A stretch of DNA of 64,000 nt, from NCBI GenBank assembly GCA_965219235.1, contig OZ244721.1, positions 1,302,001 to 1,366,000 on the forward strand, written 5' to 3'. Under the pieces are notes generated by a model. That model had not been told where the DNA came from and did no database searches. It saw only the letters and a list, made by a program, of their open reading frames with translations. Below, one piece after another: positions 7,514 to 16,488 of this stretch (position 1 is its first letter; each line of letters starts with the position of its first letter). The stretch is from CBDHCC01 sp965219235. Lineage in GTDB: Bacteria > Pseudomonadota > Alphaproteobacteria > Sphingomonadales > Sphingomonadaceae. Made by a program: the position numbers and the translations under genes.

Positions 7514-9873
7514 CCGCGGACCCGAAGGTCGCCGCGCGCGAGCGGCCCGCCGGCGATCACCTGCCGTATCTGCGCCATGTGGACGATCGCACGCTCGAGA
7601 CGCGGGACGGGCTCCTCCTCCAGACGATCCGCCTGGACGGCCTGCTGTTCGAGACGGCGGACACCGACGAGCTCAACTACCGCACCGAGCTGCGCGCGGC
7701 CGTGCTGCGCGCGATCGGCGGCTCCCGCTTCGCGATCTACCACCATGCGCTGCGCGGCCCGGCCGACGTCGCGCTCGACGCCGTCTTCCCGGACGCCTTT
7801 TCGGCCGAGCTCGACGCGCGCTGGCATGCGCGGCTCGCCGCCAAGCGGATGTACGTGAACGACCTCTATCTGACGATCGTGCGCCGACCGCTGCAGGGCC
7901 GGCTCGGATGGGCGGACCGGCTGCGGGGCCTGTTCGCGGGTGCGGGAGGGGGCGAGGAGCCGGACCGCGCCATCGCCGCCGACCTGCGCGCGCTCGACGC
8001 GGCGCGCGAGGCGATCGTGGTGGCGCTCGGCAGCTACGCGCCGCGCACGCTCGGTGTCGTGCGGGCGGACGACGGCTGGCGGTCGGAACCGATGGAGTTC
8101 CTGTCGCGGCTCTACAACGGCGAGGATCGACCCGTGCTGCTGCCCCACGGCGACATCGGGCATCACCTGCCGGCCCGGCGGGTGAGCTTCGGGCAAGACA
8201 CGGTCGAGCTGGCGCCCGCTGGGCCGCTGGCGCGCCGGTTCGTAGGCGTCGTGTCGATCAAGGACTATCCCGGCCAGACGTTGCCGGGCATGTTCGACGA
8301 GCTCTACCGGCTCCCATTCCATATGCATGTGACGCAGAGCTTCGCCTTCGTGGAGCGCGGGGCCGCGCTCTCGCGCATGAACCTGGCGCTCCGGCGCATG
8401 CGCTCGGCCGACGACGAGGCGCTGAGCCTGCGCGACGAGCTCGTCTACGCCAAGGACGACGTGGCGGCGGGACGCGCGATGTTCGGGGAGCACCACACGA
8501 CCATCGCGATCCACGCCGAAAGCGTGTCCGAACTCGACGCGCAACTCTCCGAGGTGATCGCCTTACTGGCGGATCTCGGCATCGTCGGCGTGCGCGAGGA
8601 CATCGCGTTGGAGCCGGCCTTCTGGGCGCAGTTTCCCGGCAACTTCCGCTACATCGCGCGACGGGGGCTGGTGTCGTCGCGCAACTTCGCGGGGCTGGCG
8701 AGCCTCCACAACTTTCCCGTGGGCCAGCGCTCGGGCAATCACTGGGGCGAGGCGGTGACGCTGTTCGAGACCACCGCCGCCGGCCCGTACTTCTTCAACT
8801 TCCACCTGAACGATCTCGGCAACTTCACGGTCATCGGCCCGTCGGGCTCGGGCAAGACGGTCGTGCTCAACTTCCTGCTCGCCCAGGCGCGCCGGTTCCG
8901 CCCCCGCATTGTGCTGTTCGACAAGGATCGCGGCGCGGAACTCTTCGTGCGCGCGATCGGCGGGCGCTACGATCGGCTGAGCCCGGGGGTGCCGTCGGGC
9001 CTCAACCCGCTCCAGCTGCCCGATACGCCCGCCAACCGACAGTTCCTGATGGAGTGGTTCTCGCTGCTCGCGGGCGGCCTGCGGGGTGGCGAGGCGCAGT
9101 GGGTGCGCGATGCCATCGAGGCCAATGTCCTGCAGCCGCCGGCGCGCCGGCGGCTGCGCTCCGTCGTCGAGCTGTTTCGGGGCTATGCGCGTCCCAGCGC
9201 CGAGGACCTCTATGGCCGCCTCACGCGCTGGTGGGGCGAGGGCGAGCACGCGTGGCTGTTCGACAACGCCGAGGACCGGCTCGATCTTACCGCCGACACC
9301 CTCGGGTTTGACATGACGGCCATTCTCGACGAGCCGGCGACGCGCACGCCCGCTCTCCTCTACCTGTTCCATCGGGTGGAGGAGCGGCTCGACGGCACGC
9401 CGTCGATCATCGTGGTGGACGAGGGCTGGAAGGCGCTGGACGATCCGGTGTTCGTGCGGCGGATCAAGGACTGGGAGAAGACGATCCGCAAGCGCAACGG
9501 CATCGTGGGCTTCGCCACCCAGAGCGCCCAGGACGCGCTCGAGAGCCAGATCTCGAGCGCCATCATCGAACAGGCCGCCACCCAGATCTTCATGATCAAC
9601 CCCAAGGCGCGCGCCCGGGACTACATAGAGGGGTTCGGGTTGACCGCGCACGAGTACGAGCTCGTGCGGACGCTCCCTGACAACTCCCACTGCTTCCTCG
9701 TGCGGCGCGGCCGCGAGAGCGTGGTCGTGCGGCTAGACCTGTCGGGCGAGCGCGATCTGCTCACCATCCTGTCGGGCCGTGAGAGCACGGTGCGGCTGTT
9801 CGACGAGATCGTGGCGACCTCCGGCGAGGCGCCGGCGGACTGGATGCCCGAACTGCTCGAGCGCGCCGCCTGA
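7486..9873 (+). CDS. virB4: VirB4-type T4SS ATPase
   Basis: About 795 residues. N-terminal VirB4/CagE domain, then a AAA+ motor with Walker A GPSGSGKTVVL near residue 452 and Walker B SIIVVDEGW near 640, followed by IRKRNGIVGFATQSAQD, typical of VirB4. It powers pilus assembly and substrate passage at the inner membrane. The GTG at 7486 (VALQLLPRL) is chosen because the conserved family start lies here; the frame is open further upstream inside virB3. Its stop overlaps the virB6 start (TGATG). Confidence 0.93.
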   Translation: MALQLLPRLTADPKVAARERPAGDHLPYLRHVDDRTLETRDGLLLQTIRLDGLLFETADTDELNYRTELRAAVLRAIGGSRFAIYHHALRGPADVALDAVFPDAFSAELDARWHARLAAKRMYVNDLYLTIVRRPLQGRLGWADRLRGLFAGAGGGEEPDRAIAADLRALDAAREAIVVALGSYAPRTLGVVRADDGWRSEPMEFLSRLYNGEDRPVLLPHGDIGHHLPARRVSFGQDTVELAPAGPLARRFVGVVSIKDYPGQTLPGMFDELYRLPFHMHVTQSFAFVERGAALSRMNLALRRMRSADDEALSLRDELVYAKDDVAAGRAMFGEHHTTIAIHAESVSELDAQLSEVIALLADLGIVGVREDIALEPAFWAQFPGNFRYIARRGLVSSRNFAGLASLHNFPVGQRSGNHWGEAVTLFETTAAGPYFFNFHLNDLGNFTVIGPSGSGKTVVLNFLLAQARRFRPRIVLFDKDRGAELFVRAIGGRYDRLSPGVPSGLNPLQLPDTPANRQFLMEWFSLLAGGLRGGEAQWVRDAIEANVLQPPARRRLRSVVELFRGYARPSAEDLYGRLTRWWGEGEHAWLFDNAEDRLDLTADTLGFDMTAILDEPATRTPALLYLFHRVEERLDGTPSIIVVDEGWKALDDPVFVRRIKDWEKTIRKRNGIVGFATQSAQDALESQISSAIIEQAATQIFMINPKARARDYIEGFGLTAHEYELVRTLPDNSHCFLVRRGRESVVVRLDLSGERDLLTILSGRESTVRLFDEIVATSGEAPADWMPELLERAA

Positions 9874-11087
9874 TGGCGTGCAACGCCGTCACCTCCGGGC
9901 GCGGCTTCCTGGCCGACACGTTGAACCACCTCGACTGCCAGGCGCAGTCGATCGGCGCCTACGGCTTCGGGCGTCTGTCGGAGCCGGGCTCGCCCGCCGT
10001 CACGCTCCTCTCCGTGCTGCTGGCGCTGTTCGTGGCCGTGCTCGCGGTGCGGCTGCTCTCGGGCCAGCGCCTGGATCGCGGTGACCTGATCGATGGCATC
10101 CTGAAGATCGGCATCGTGCTTACGCTGGCGCTGAGCTGGCCCGCGGTGCGCCCGCTCGTCTATGACACCGTACTGTTCGGTCCCGCGGAGGTGGCGGGCG
10201 CCTTGGCCACGCCGGACGTGCCCTCCACGCAAGCGGGCTTTGCCGAACGGCTGCAGCGGGTGGACGACGGCCTCGCATCGCTGGCGGTGCTCGGACCCGG
10301 GCGGCAGGTCGGCGCGCTCGAGAACCCGAATGCCGTGGACGAGTCCTTTCGGTCGATCGCGCTCGACGATGACACCGGTCTGGGGTTCGGCCGCACGATC
10401 TACCTCGCCGCCACGATCGGCGCGCTCGCCGTGCTGCGGATCGCGGGCGGGCTGCTGCTCGCGCTCACGCCGCTGTTCGCGGGGCTGCTGCTGTTCGACG
10501 CGACGCGCGGGCTGTTCTCGGGATGGCTGCGCGGGCTGGTGTTGGTGGCGCTGGGCTCGGTCGGCGTGACGCTGCTGCTCGCCGTACAGATGGCGGTGAT
10601 GGAGCCGTGGCTGCTCGACGTGCTCAATCGGCGGCGCGCCGGCTACGCCGTCCCGACCGCGCCCACCGAGCTGCTGGCGTTCGCGCTCGCCTTCGCGGTC
10701 GCCGCCTTCGTGCTTCTGGCGCTGCTCGCGCGGGTCGCGTTCCAGACGGGGTGGTACTCCCCCTCCCGAAGGCTCCCCGCCGCCGAAGCCACGCGACCGC
10801 AGCCGGAGGTTCGCGCGCCGCCGGCACCGTTCGAGGCGGCGCGGCACGGCGATTCGATGCCCGCCTCCCGCGCATTGTCGATCCGCGAGAGCGTGGCTTC
10901 GACCATGCGCCGCGAGCAGGCGCGCCTGCTCGCCACCACCGCCGGCGGAAGGGCTGGCGCGGTGGGATCCCGCGGCATGCTGCCCGTCGCGCAGGACTCT
11001 TTCGCGGACCGGCGGGCCGAGGCGGTGGGAAGCCGCACCATGCGCCGCGTGTCGCGCGCCGGTAACCGGCGGGATGGGCGGCCATGA
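9873..11087 (+). CDS. virB6: VirB6-type polytopic T4SS membrane protein
   Basis: 404 residues with about six hydrophobic segments between residues 45 and 290 (VTLLSVLLALFVAVLAV, IGIVLTLALSWPAV, LRIAGGLLLALTPLFAGLLL, GLVLVALGSVGVTLLLAV, LLAFALAFAVAAFVLLALL) and a polar, Arg/Ala-rich cytosolic tail of about 110 residues. This is the TrbL/VirB6 layout. The ATG overlaps the virB4 stop by one base and the stop overlaps virB8 by 4 nt. There is no room for a VirB7 lipoprotein gene between B6 and B8. Confidence 0.87.
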   Translation: MACNAVTSGRGFLADTLNHLDCQAQSIGAYGFGRLSEPGSPAVTLLSVLLALFVAVLAVRLLSGQRLDRGDLIDGILKIGIVLTLALSWPAVRPLVYDTVLFGPAEVAGALATPDVPSTQAGFAERLQRVDDGLASLAVLGPGRQVGALENPNAVDESFRSIALDDDTGLGFGRTIYLAATIGALAVLRIAGGLLLALTPLFAGLLLFDATRGLFSGWLRGLVLVALGSVGVTLLLAVQMAVMEPWLLDVLNRRRAGYAVPTAPTELLAFALAFAVAAFVLLALLARVAFQTGWYSPSRRLPAAEATRPQPEVRAPPAPFEAARHGDSMPASRALSIRESVASTMRREQARLLATTAGGRAGAVGSRGMLPVAQDSFADRRAEAVGSRTMRRVSRAGNRRDGRP

Positions 11088-11893
11088 CGGGCGGGCGGAT
11101 TATCGACGAGGGGCATTCAACCAATATCGAAGCCGGCGAGCCGATGCTGAAGGAGTATTACCGCGAGGCGGCGAGCTGGTCGGCCGATCGGCGCGCCGCC
11201 GACGCGCGCTCGCGCGCACTCGCCTGGACGATCGCTGGCGTCGCCAGCGCGATCGCACTCGTCGAGGCGATCACCTTGGCGGCGCTCACCCCGCTCAAGC
11301 GCGACGTGCCCTACACACTGCTCGTCGACCGCCAGACCGGCACCGTCGAGGCTCTGAAGCCGTTGGAGCGGGACACGATCGCACCCGACGCGGCGCTCAC
11401 CCGCTCCTTTCTCGTCCAGTACGTGATCGCGCGAGAGAGCTTCGACCGGGGCACCGTCGCCCAGGATTACCGGAAGGTGGCGCTCATGTCCGCCGACGAC
11501 GCTCGGGCGCGCTACCTCTCGGTCATGCGCGGCGGCAATCCGGCTAGTCCGCTCGCGACGTTGCCGCGCGGCGCCACGATCGCCGTCGCGATCCGCAGCG
11601 TCTCCTCGCTGTCGCCCCGCTCCTCGCTGGTGCGCTTCGACACCACACTGACCGATCCCGGAGGACGACCGCGGGAGGTGCAGAACTGGGCAGCCGTTCT
11701 GTCCTACCGCTATTCGACGGCCGAGATGACGGCCGCCGACCGGCTCGTGAACCCGCTCGGGTTCCAAGTGACGCGCTACCGCAAGGACCCCGAGACGCTG
11801 CCGACGGAGGTGGTGTCCCCGACTTCGCGATCGGCACCCATCGGAGCGCGATCCGCTGAACCGGCACCGCTCATTGCCGGAGACGCGCAGTGA
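11084..11893 (+). CDS. virB8: VirB8-type T4SS inner-membrane/periplasmic scaffold
   Basis: 269 residues: cytosolic N-terminus with EYYREAASWSADR, one membrane helix (about 43-68), then the NTF2-like VirB8 periplasmic domain (PYTLLVDRQTGTVE; RESFDRGTVAQDYRKVALMS; GFQVTRYRKDPE). VirB8 nucleates the inner-membrane complex. ATGA overlap with virB6 and GTGA overlap with virB9 show tight coupling. Confidence 0.92.
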   Translation: MTGGRIIDEGHSTNIEAGEPMLKEYYREAASWSADRRAADARSRALAWTIAGVASAIALVEAITLAALTPLKRDVPYTLLVDRQTGTVEALKPLERDTIAPDAALTRSFLVQYVIARESFDRGTVAQDYRKVALMSADDARARYLSVMRGGNPASPLATLPRGATIAVAIRSVSSLSPRSSLVRFDTTLTDPGGRPREVQNWAAVLSYRYSTAEMTAADRLVNPLGFQVTRYRKDPETLPTEVVSPTSRSAPIGARSAEPAPLIAGDAQ

Positions 11894-12579
11894 GAGGATT
11901 GGCGTGGCTCGCGCTGGCGCTGGCCACCTCCACGCTCGCGCAGATCTCGCCCGTGCCGGACGCGAACGACCCCACCTCCGACGTCCTGTCACTGCCGGAC
12001 GGATCCGTCGGCCGACTGGCCGTGCCGCAGGCGACCGGACTCGTGCTGTCGATGCCGTCGGGCGAACGGATCGACACCGTCGTGCTGGGCGACCCGGCCG
12101 CCTACGCGGTGCTCGTGGATCCCACGGCAACGGAGCTCGCGATCCGTCCGCTGCGGGCCGACGCCCGCAGCACGCTCAGCGTGGCGACGGCGACCGGCGC
12201 CTATTATTTCGAACTCGGACAGCCGAGCGGCGCCCCCGTGTGCACGCGCGTGCGCCTCGCTTCACCGGTCCTCCTGCCGAACGAGGCCGTTCCCACGGTC
12301 GAAGGCGAAGAGAGGCCGGTCGCCGAGACGCCGTACCGACTGTCCGGCGACCGCGCGCTGCGGCCGCTCGGCGTCGTGGACGACGGCACGCGCACCTTCA
12401 TCGAGTTCAGCGAGGACCAGGCGCTGCCCGCGGTGTTCGGGGTGGGTCCGACGGGCGCCGAGGAGGTCGTAGATGGGCATATGCGCAACGGGCTCTACGT
12501 GCTCGACCGGGTCTGGCCCGAACTCGTCTTCCGCATGGACGCCAAGCGCGCGCGAGCGAAACGCAGACCGGTCCGTTGA
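11890..12579 (+). CDS. virB9: VirB9-type T4SS core complex protein
   Basis: 229 residues with a signal peptide (LAWLALALATSTLAQ), N-terminal VirB9 domain and C-terminal domain with DDGTRTFIEF and LPAVF followed by HMRNGLYVLDRVW. It forms the outer-membrane core with VirB10 (and usually VirB7, not found here). Start is GTG 11890, overlapping the virB8 stop; stop overlaps the TTG proposed for virB10. Confidence 0.9.
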   Translation: MRGLAWLALALATSTLAQISPVPDANDPTSDVLSLPDGSVGRLAVPQATGLVLSMPSGERIDTVVLGDPAAYAVLVDPTATELAIRPLRADARSTLSVATATGAYYFELGQPSGAPVCTRVRLASPVLLPNEAVPTVEGEERPVAETPYRLSGDRALRPLGVVDDGTRTFIEFSEDQALPAVFGVGPTGAEEVVDGHMRNGLYVLDRVWPELVFRMDAKRARAKRRPVR

Positions 12580-13679
12580 GCGCCGAGGCTCCGACGGCTC
12601 CACACGGGCAGACGGACGTGCGACCAGTCGTGCGCACCGCGCGGGCGGGCATATGGGGTCCGTGGGCGTTCGGGATCGCGCTCGCCGTCCTGGCGCTGCT
12701 GCTGTTCCAGGCGCTCGACAGCCGCCGCCGGGCCGTCGTCGCGCCGAGCACCACGGTGCCCAGCGGCAGCGAGGGGACGCGCATCGGTTCGCCGCCGCCG
12801 CTGGTGCTTCCGGAGGCCTATGCCGACCGGGTCGTCGCCGATCCCTATGCCGATGACGCCTTCCGGGTGCGCAGGGTTCGCCCGGAACCCGAGCCTTTCG
12901 AGCGGCGACCCCGCACCATCGCCCAACGGGTGGAACGCGCTGCGCGGGTGGACCCCGTCCTTGCGCCACCGACCTCCGACGCCAACACCGCGCAGCCCTA
13001 TGTGCCGCCGCCGGCCCCCCAGGTGGTGTACGATCGCGCTGCCAACGGGCCGCCGGGCAACGTCGCCACCGGCGCGCCCCCTGGCGAGGGCGCTCGGCCA
13101 CAGGGCGCGGACCGCGTGCGCGCCAGCCGCCTCGCCGCACCGGCCTTCACCGTCTCGCAGGGCACCGTCATCGCCGCCGTGCTCGAGACCGCGCTCGATT
13201 CCACCAAGCCGGGCTTCGCGCGCGCGCTCGTCTCGCGCGACGTGGTCGGGTTCGACGGAAGCCGGGTGCTGATCCCCCGCGGCAGCCGGTTGTTCGGCGA
13301 ATACGAGGCGACCCTGGAGCCGGGCCAGAACCGCGCGCTCATCCGTTGGGTGCGCCTCACGCGCCCCGACGGCGTGCGCATGGAGCTGGACTCGCCATCG
13401 GCGGACGCACTCGGCCGCGCCGGCATCCGGGGCGAGGTCGACACCAAGTTCCTGCAGCGCTTCGGTGGCGCCATCCTCCAGTCGGTGCTCGACATCGGCG
13501 TGGGGCTGGCCACCCGACCCGTGCGCGACCGCGGCGTCATCGTCGCGCTGCCGGGCAGCAGCCAGGTCGTGAACCAGACCCAACCCCAGCAGGTGAAGCC
13601 GACGCTGCGCGTCAAGCAGGGCACGCGCGTCAGCGTGTTCGTTGCCCGCGACCTCGACTTCTCGGACGTCGATCAGTGA
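12576..13679 (+). CDS. virB10: VirB10/TrbI-type T4SS core complex protein
   Basis: About 367 residues: short cytosolic N-terminus, membrane helix (FGIALAVLALLLFQAL, about 32-47), Pro-rich periplasmic stretch, then the TrbI beta-barrel domain (APAFTVSQGTVIAAVLETAL; ALVSRDVVGFDGSRVLIPRG; FLQRFGGAILQSVLDI). VirB10 spans both membranes and gates the channel. I place the start at TTG 12576, which overlaps the virB9 TGA by 4 nt; GTG 12618 is the alternative. The stop overlaps virB11. Confidence 0.92.
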   Translation: MSAEAPTAPHGQTDVRPVVRTARAGIWGPWAFGIALAVLALLLFQALDSRRRAVVAPSTTVPSGSEGTRIGSPPPLVLPEAYADRVVADPYADDAFRVRRVRPEPEPFERRPRTIAQRVERAARVDPVLAPPTSDANTAQPYVPPPAPQVVYDRAANGPPGNVATGAPPGEGARPQGADRVRASRLAAPAFTVSQGTVIAAVLETALDSTKPGFARALVSRDVVGFDGSRVLIPRGSRLFGEYEATLEPGQNRALIRWVRLTRPDGVRMELDSPSADALGRAGIRGEVDTKFLQRFGGAILQSVLDIGVGLATRPVRDRGVIVALPGSSQVVNQTQPQQVKPTLRVKQGTRVSVFVARDLDFSDVDQ

Positions 13680-14680
13680 CGGACGCCTCGGTCCTCGAAG
13701 CCGGCAGCTATCTCGACAGCTTCCTGGCTCCACTGGCGCCTATTCTAGCGCGCGAGGACGTCACCGACATCTACATCAACCGTCCGTGCGAGCTTTGGAT
13801 TGAGACACTGGGCGGAGAGATCGTGCGGCACGATGCGCCCGGTCTCGACGAGGCGGTGCTCGCCCGCCTCGCCCGCCAGATCGCGGCCTCGACGGCGCAG
13901 GGCATCAGCCGCGAGCATCCGCTGCTCGCCGCCACGCTGCCGGACGGCGCGCGCGTGCAGGTGGTGGCGCCGCCCGCCACGCGCGGACCGCTGGCGCTGG
14001 CAATCCGGCGGCATGTGGCCGCCGACCTCGTCCTTCGCGACTACGGCGAAGCCGGGGCCTTCGACGAACTCTCCGCACCGCAGGACGACTTGGGCGAAGC
14101 GGCGCGCTTCACGAGCGTGGCGGGACCGGAGGTCGAAGGACTGCTCGCCGAGGCGGTGCGCGACCGCAAGAACATCCTCGTCTCCGGCGGCACGTCCAGC
14201 GGCAAGACCACCTTCCTGAACGCGCTCGTCGCCGAGATCCCGCTCACCGAGCGCCTCATCCTCATCGAGGACACCCCCGAGCTGGTGCTGCGGCATCCGA
14301 ACGCGGTCGGCCTGCTCGCCGCGCGCGGCCTGCTGGGCGAGGCGGCGGTGACCGCCGAGGACCTGCTGATGGCGGCGCTCCGCATGCGGCCCGATCGCAT
14401 CCTGCTGGGCGAGCTGCGCGGCACCGAGGCGTTCACCTTCCTGCGCGCCGTCAACACGGGCCATCCGGGTTCCATGACCACCATCCACGCGGACTCGCCC
14501 ACCCGCGCCATCGAGCAGTTGGCGCTCCTCGTCATGCAATCGGGCGTGCGGCTGAGATGGGAGGACGTGCAGCACTATGTCCGCGCGAGCCTGGACGTGC
14601 TCGTGCAGCTCACCCGCGAGGGAGGGCGGCGCCGCGTGGCGGCGATGATGGTCAAGGCGCATCCCGAGAGGTGGCCGTGA
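13676..14680 (+). CDS. virB11: VirB11-type T4SS hexameric ATPase
   Basis: About 334 residues from GTG 13676 (4-nt overlap with virB10). N-terminal domain, then RecA-like domain with Walker A SGGTSSGKTTFLNAL (near residue 170), Asp box LILIEDTPEL, Walker B RILLGELRG and His box GHPGSMTTIHADSP, all as in VirB11. It switches the T4SS between assembly and export. Because no VirD4 is present, VirB4 and VirB11 are the only motors here, as in Ptl. Confidence 0.95.
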   Translation: MTDASVLEAGSYLDSFLAPLAPILAREDVTDIYINRPCELWIETLGGEIVRHDAPGLDEAVLARLARQIAASTAQGISREHPLLAATLPDGARVQVVAPPATRGPLALAIRRHVAADLVLRDYGEAGAFDELSAPQDDLGEAARFTSVAGPEVEGLLAEAVRDRKNILVSGGTSSGKTTFLNALVAEIPLTERLILIEDTPELVLRHPNAVGLLAARGLLGEAAVTAEDLLMAALRMRPDRILLGELRGTEAFTFLRAVNTGHPGSMTTIHADSPTRAIEQLALLVMQSGVRLRWEDVQHYVRASLDVLVQLTREGGRRRVAAMMVKAHPERWP

Positions 14681-15051
14681 ACGCGCGCGGATCGCTGTTC
14701 GACGCGCCGGTCGCGCCGCCGATCAAGGCGGCGTCGGCCTGGGTGTCGGGAACGCTCTCGGGAACGCTTGTGACGGGCGTCGCCGTCTTGGCCGTGGCGC
14801 TGCTCGGATTGGCGCTGCTGCATGGCCGACTGCTGGTGCGCGAGGCGGTGCAGGCGGTGCTCGGGTGTTTCGTGCTGTTCGGGGCGGCGGCGATCGCCGC
14901 CGGGTTGCTTGGAGGGGTGTCGGACGAACCGGAGGCGGTGGCATCTGCACCGATTGCTGACCTTCCCTACCAGCCCGAGGTGCCGCCACCGCCGCCTCCG
15001 GCACAGTATGACCCTTATGCCGGAGCGACGGTGCGACAGGACCGGCGTTAA
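14677..15051 (+). CDS. Second VirB2/TrbC-like small membrane protein ending the T4SS operon
   Basis: 124 residues from GTG 14677 (4-nt overlap with virB11). Two membrane helices (LVTGVAVLAVALLGLALL; AVLGCFVLFGAAAIAAGLL) joined by HGRLLVREAVQ match the virB2 pilin layout, including GCFVLFGAA. Unlike virB2 it has no clear cleavable signal and adds a 40-residue tail rich in Pro and Tyr (PYQPEVPPPPPPAQ). It may be a minor pilin or a pilin-like accessory. A weak hairpin follows the stop. Confidence 0.75.
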   Translation: MNARGSLFDAPVAPPIKAASAWVSGTLSGTLVTGVAVLAVALLGLALLHGRLLVREAVQAVLGCFVLFGAAAIAAGLLGGVSDEPEAVASAPIADLPYQPEVPPPPPPAQYDPYAGATVRQDRR

Positions 15052-15160
15052 GACTTCCCCCTTAAAGCATGGGAGAAGTGAGGTCCAAGGCAAAATCCAG
15101 CTTCAGCGACCTTATCACATGTAGGCCCAATCGTCTGTTGCATTGCCGCGACTTCATCAC

Positions 15161-15285
15161 TTGACAGTTTAGCAGAAAAGATGATGCGAGCGTTCATCGT
15201 TCATGTCTTTGGGGGAAGAGACATGTCTTGTAGTTTCTTGCTGTCAGGGTTTGGACAGACCGACCTTCGGGTCGGCAAGACAGGG
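15161..15285 (+). promoter_or_regulatory. Conserved leader element, copy B, upstream of the RHS2 module
   Basis: Begins TTGACAGTTTAGCAGAAAAG, then TCGTTCATGTCTTTGGGGG and AAGAGACATG, then a strong hairpin CCGACC-TTCG-GGTCGG. Matches copy A (6803 down to 6675) part by part, in the same orientation relative to its RHS module. The stretch 15052-15407 holds no gene that I can support besides this element. Confidence 0.5.
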
Positions 15286-15407
15286 ACGCGACTCCGCTTG
15301 CGCCATTGTCGACCCCTCGGGCGAGCCGATGTCGTGTCGCGCGATGCCGATTCGCACGCCGTGTCTCTGAGCCGCCTGGAGCGGTCCCTGGTGCGTTGCG
15401 TCCCCTT

Positions 15408-15605
15408 TCAGGAGAGCTTGCACCCGGTGAGGATCGCGGCGGCGACCACCGTGGCCACCGTGCCCAGCAGTGTGCCTTGGAGCCACTTAACGGCGTTCAC
15501 GATTACGCCGGAGCCCTCGGGATCGAGCGTGGCGGCCGACGCGGACGAACTCCAGGCCACGGCCAGGGCCGACAGCGATGCTTGTGTTTTCCTCGGAGCC
15601 GCCAC
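15408..15605 (-). pseudogene. Truncated, inverted virB2 pilin copy
   Basis: From GTG 15605 (G-run ribosome site upstream) it encodes a signal peptide (SLSALAVAWSSSASA) and then ATLDPEGSGVIVNAVKWLQG and the beginning of the first membrane helix, nearly as in virB2, but ends after about 65 residues with AAAILTGCKLS; the loop and second helix are missing. It runs against the RHS2 module. Probably a leftover of duplication; a short decoy pilin cannot be excluded. Confidence 0.7.
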
Positions 15606-15728
15606 TGCAGTTAGCCCCCCACAACGCCTATGATCGATGCCATGTATCAGACCACGGCTTTGGCGACAGCCGAAAGTTCCGCTTGACGGTGCCCCGCGAG
15701 GAGCGGAGAGGGCTCTTTCTACCAGCTG

Positions 15729-15805
15729 TGTCTTCGGGGGGAAGAGGCATGGGCGTCGGGTTGGCGGAACTTCCATCGAGCAAGCGCGACCTACGAGACG
15801 ACTTC
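15729..15805 (+). promoter_or_regulatory. Degenerate leader element, copy C
   Basis: Contains TGTCTTCGGGGGGAAGAGGC, matching the G-run centre of copies A and B, and a weaker match to the following region (GAGCAAGCGCGACCT against GAACAGAGCGGCCTT in copy A). It lies about 130-210 bp before the RHS2 companion gene. The rest of 15606-15936 shows no gene that I can support. Confidence 0.35.
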
Positions 15806-15936
15806 GCGGCTCTGCGCCTCGTTGCGCTTCGGTCCGCCCGTCCGCTTGAACCTTGCCACCTTCGGCAAATCATCTTGCCTCGGGAACGCATGCGTGTGCC
15901 GTTCGGGCGACCGCTTTTCCATCAGGAGACTATCGC

Positions 15937-16227
15937 GTGCCAATGACCCCACTCCGACTGTTCTCCGGAATGATGATGCTCGCGAGCGCGGGCGGGGCCA
16001 CCGCCGAGACGGTCACCTACACCTACGATGCGCAGGGGCGCCTGGTGCAGGTGCAGCGCACCGGGGCGCCGCAGGGCACCGAGACGGCGCAGTACACCTA
16101 CGACAAGGCGGACAACCGAACGCGAGTCGTGACCAGGTCGACCAGTCCGACCACACCGCCGCCTCCACCTCCGCCTTCGCCCGCGGGTGGAAATCCGCCC
16201 CCGAGCGTGGTTGCGGATCCGAAATAG
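15937..16227 (+). CDS. Small secreted YD-repeat companion of RHS2 (C-terminally truncated)
   Basis: About 96 residues. GTG 15937 lies 8 nt after AGGAG and is preferred to the ATG at 15943. Signal peptide (SGMMMLASAGGATA), two YD repeats (YTYDAQGRLVQV, YTYDKADNRTRV) and a Pro-rich stretch match the RHS1 companion closely. A TAG at 16225 then stops it, while the homologous Ig-like domain continues in the same frame behind the stop (see 16228-16344). Confidence 0.72.
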   Translation: MPMTPLRLFSGMMMLASAGGATAETVTYTYDAQGRLVQVQRTGAPQGTETAQYTYDKADNRTRVVTRSTSPTTPPPPPPPSPAGGNPPPSVVADPK

Positions 16228-16344
16228 AGGGATGCTTGCACAATCAAATTACCGGATGTCTTGGCGAACGATACCGAGCCCAAGTGCAACCACCCTGTTG
16301 CTAGTCAGCATCGGCTCGTCGACGTTGTTCCCGAGCTTAGTTGA
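16228..16344 (+). pseudogene. Decayed Ig/cadherin-like domain of the RHS2 companion
   Basis: In frame after the TAG of the companion gene the sequence reads RDACTIKLPDVLANDTEP, matching ASVPWCSPGATINVVANDTDP of the RHS1 companion (shared Cys and ANDT(D/E)P), before a TGA at 16342. So the second companion has lost its C-terminal domain through a nonsense codon and a deletion. The following 16345-16488 holds nothing clear beyond a possible upstream extension of RHS2. Confidence 0.6.
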
Positions 16345-16488
16345 GACCTCCCGCACTGTTTGAACTCAGACCACCAAGAAGACAGGGATTAGTCATCAGC
16401 TATGATGGTAAGAACACTTCGGGCGCAATGGCAACCGCTAGCCGCACAATTACTTTTGGATATATCGACAATTTTTGACGAAACGCTG

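Noticed and set aside
6897..15051. Conjugative transfer region of a plasmid or ICE
   Set aside because: No relaxase, VirD4, VirB5, VirB1 or integrase between the two RHS modules; a partner region outside the window cannot be excluded.
15161..15285. A known riboswitch or a small protein starting MMRAFIVHVFGG
   Set aside because: The three copies differ by frame-shifting bases in the G-run, so no protein is conserved; structure does not match a riboswitch class I know.
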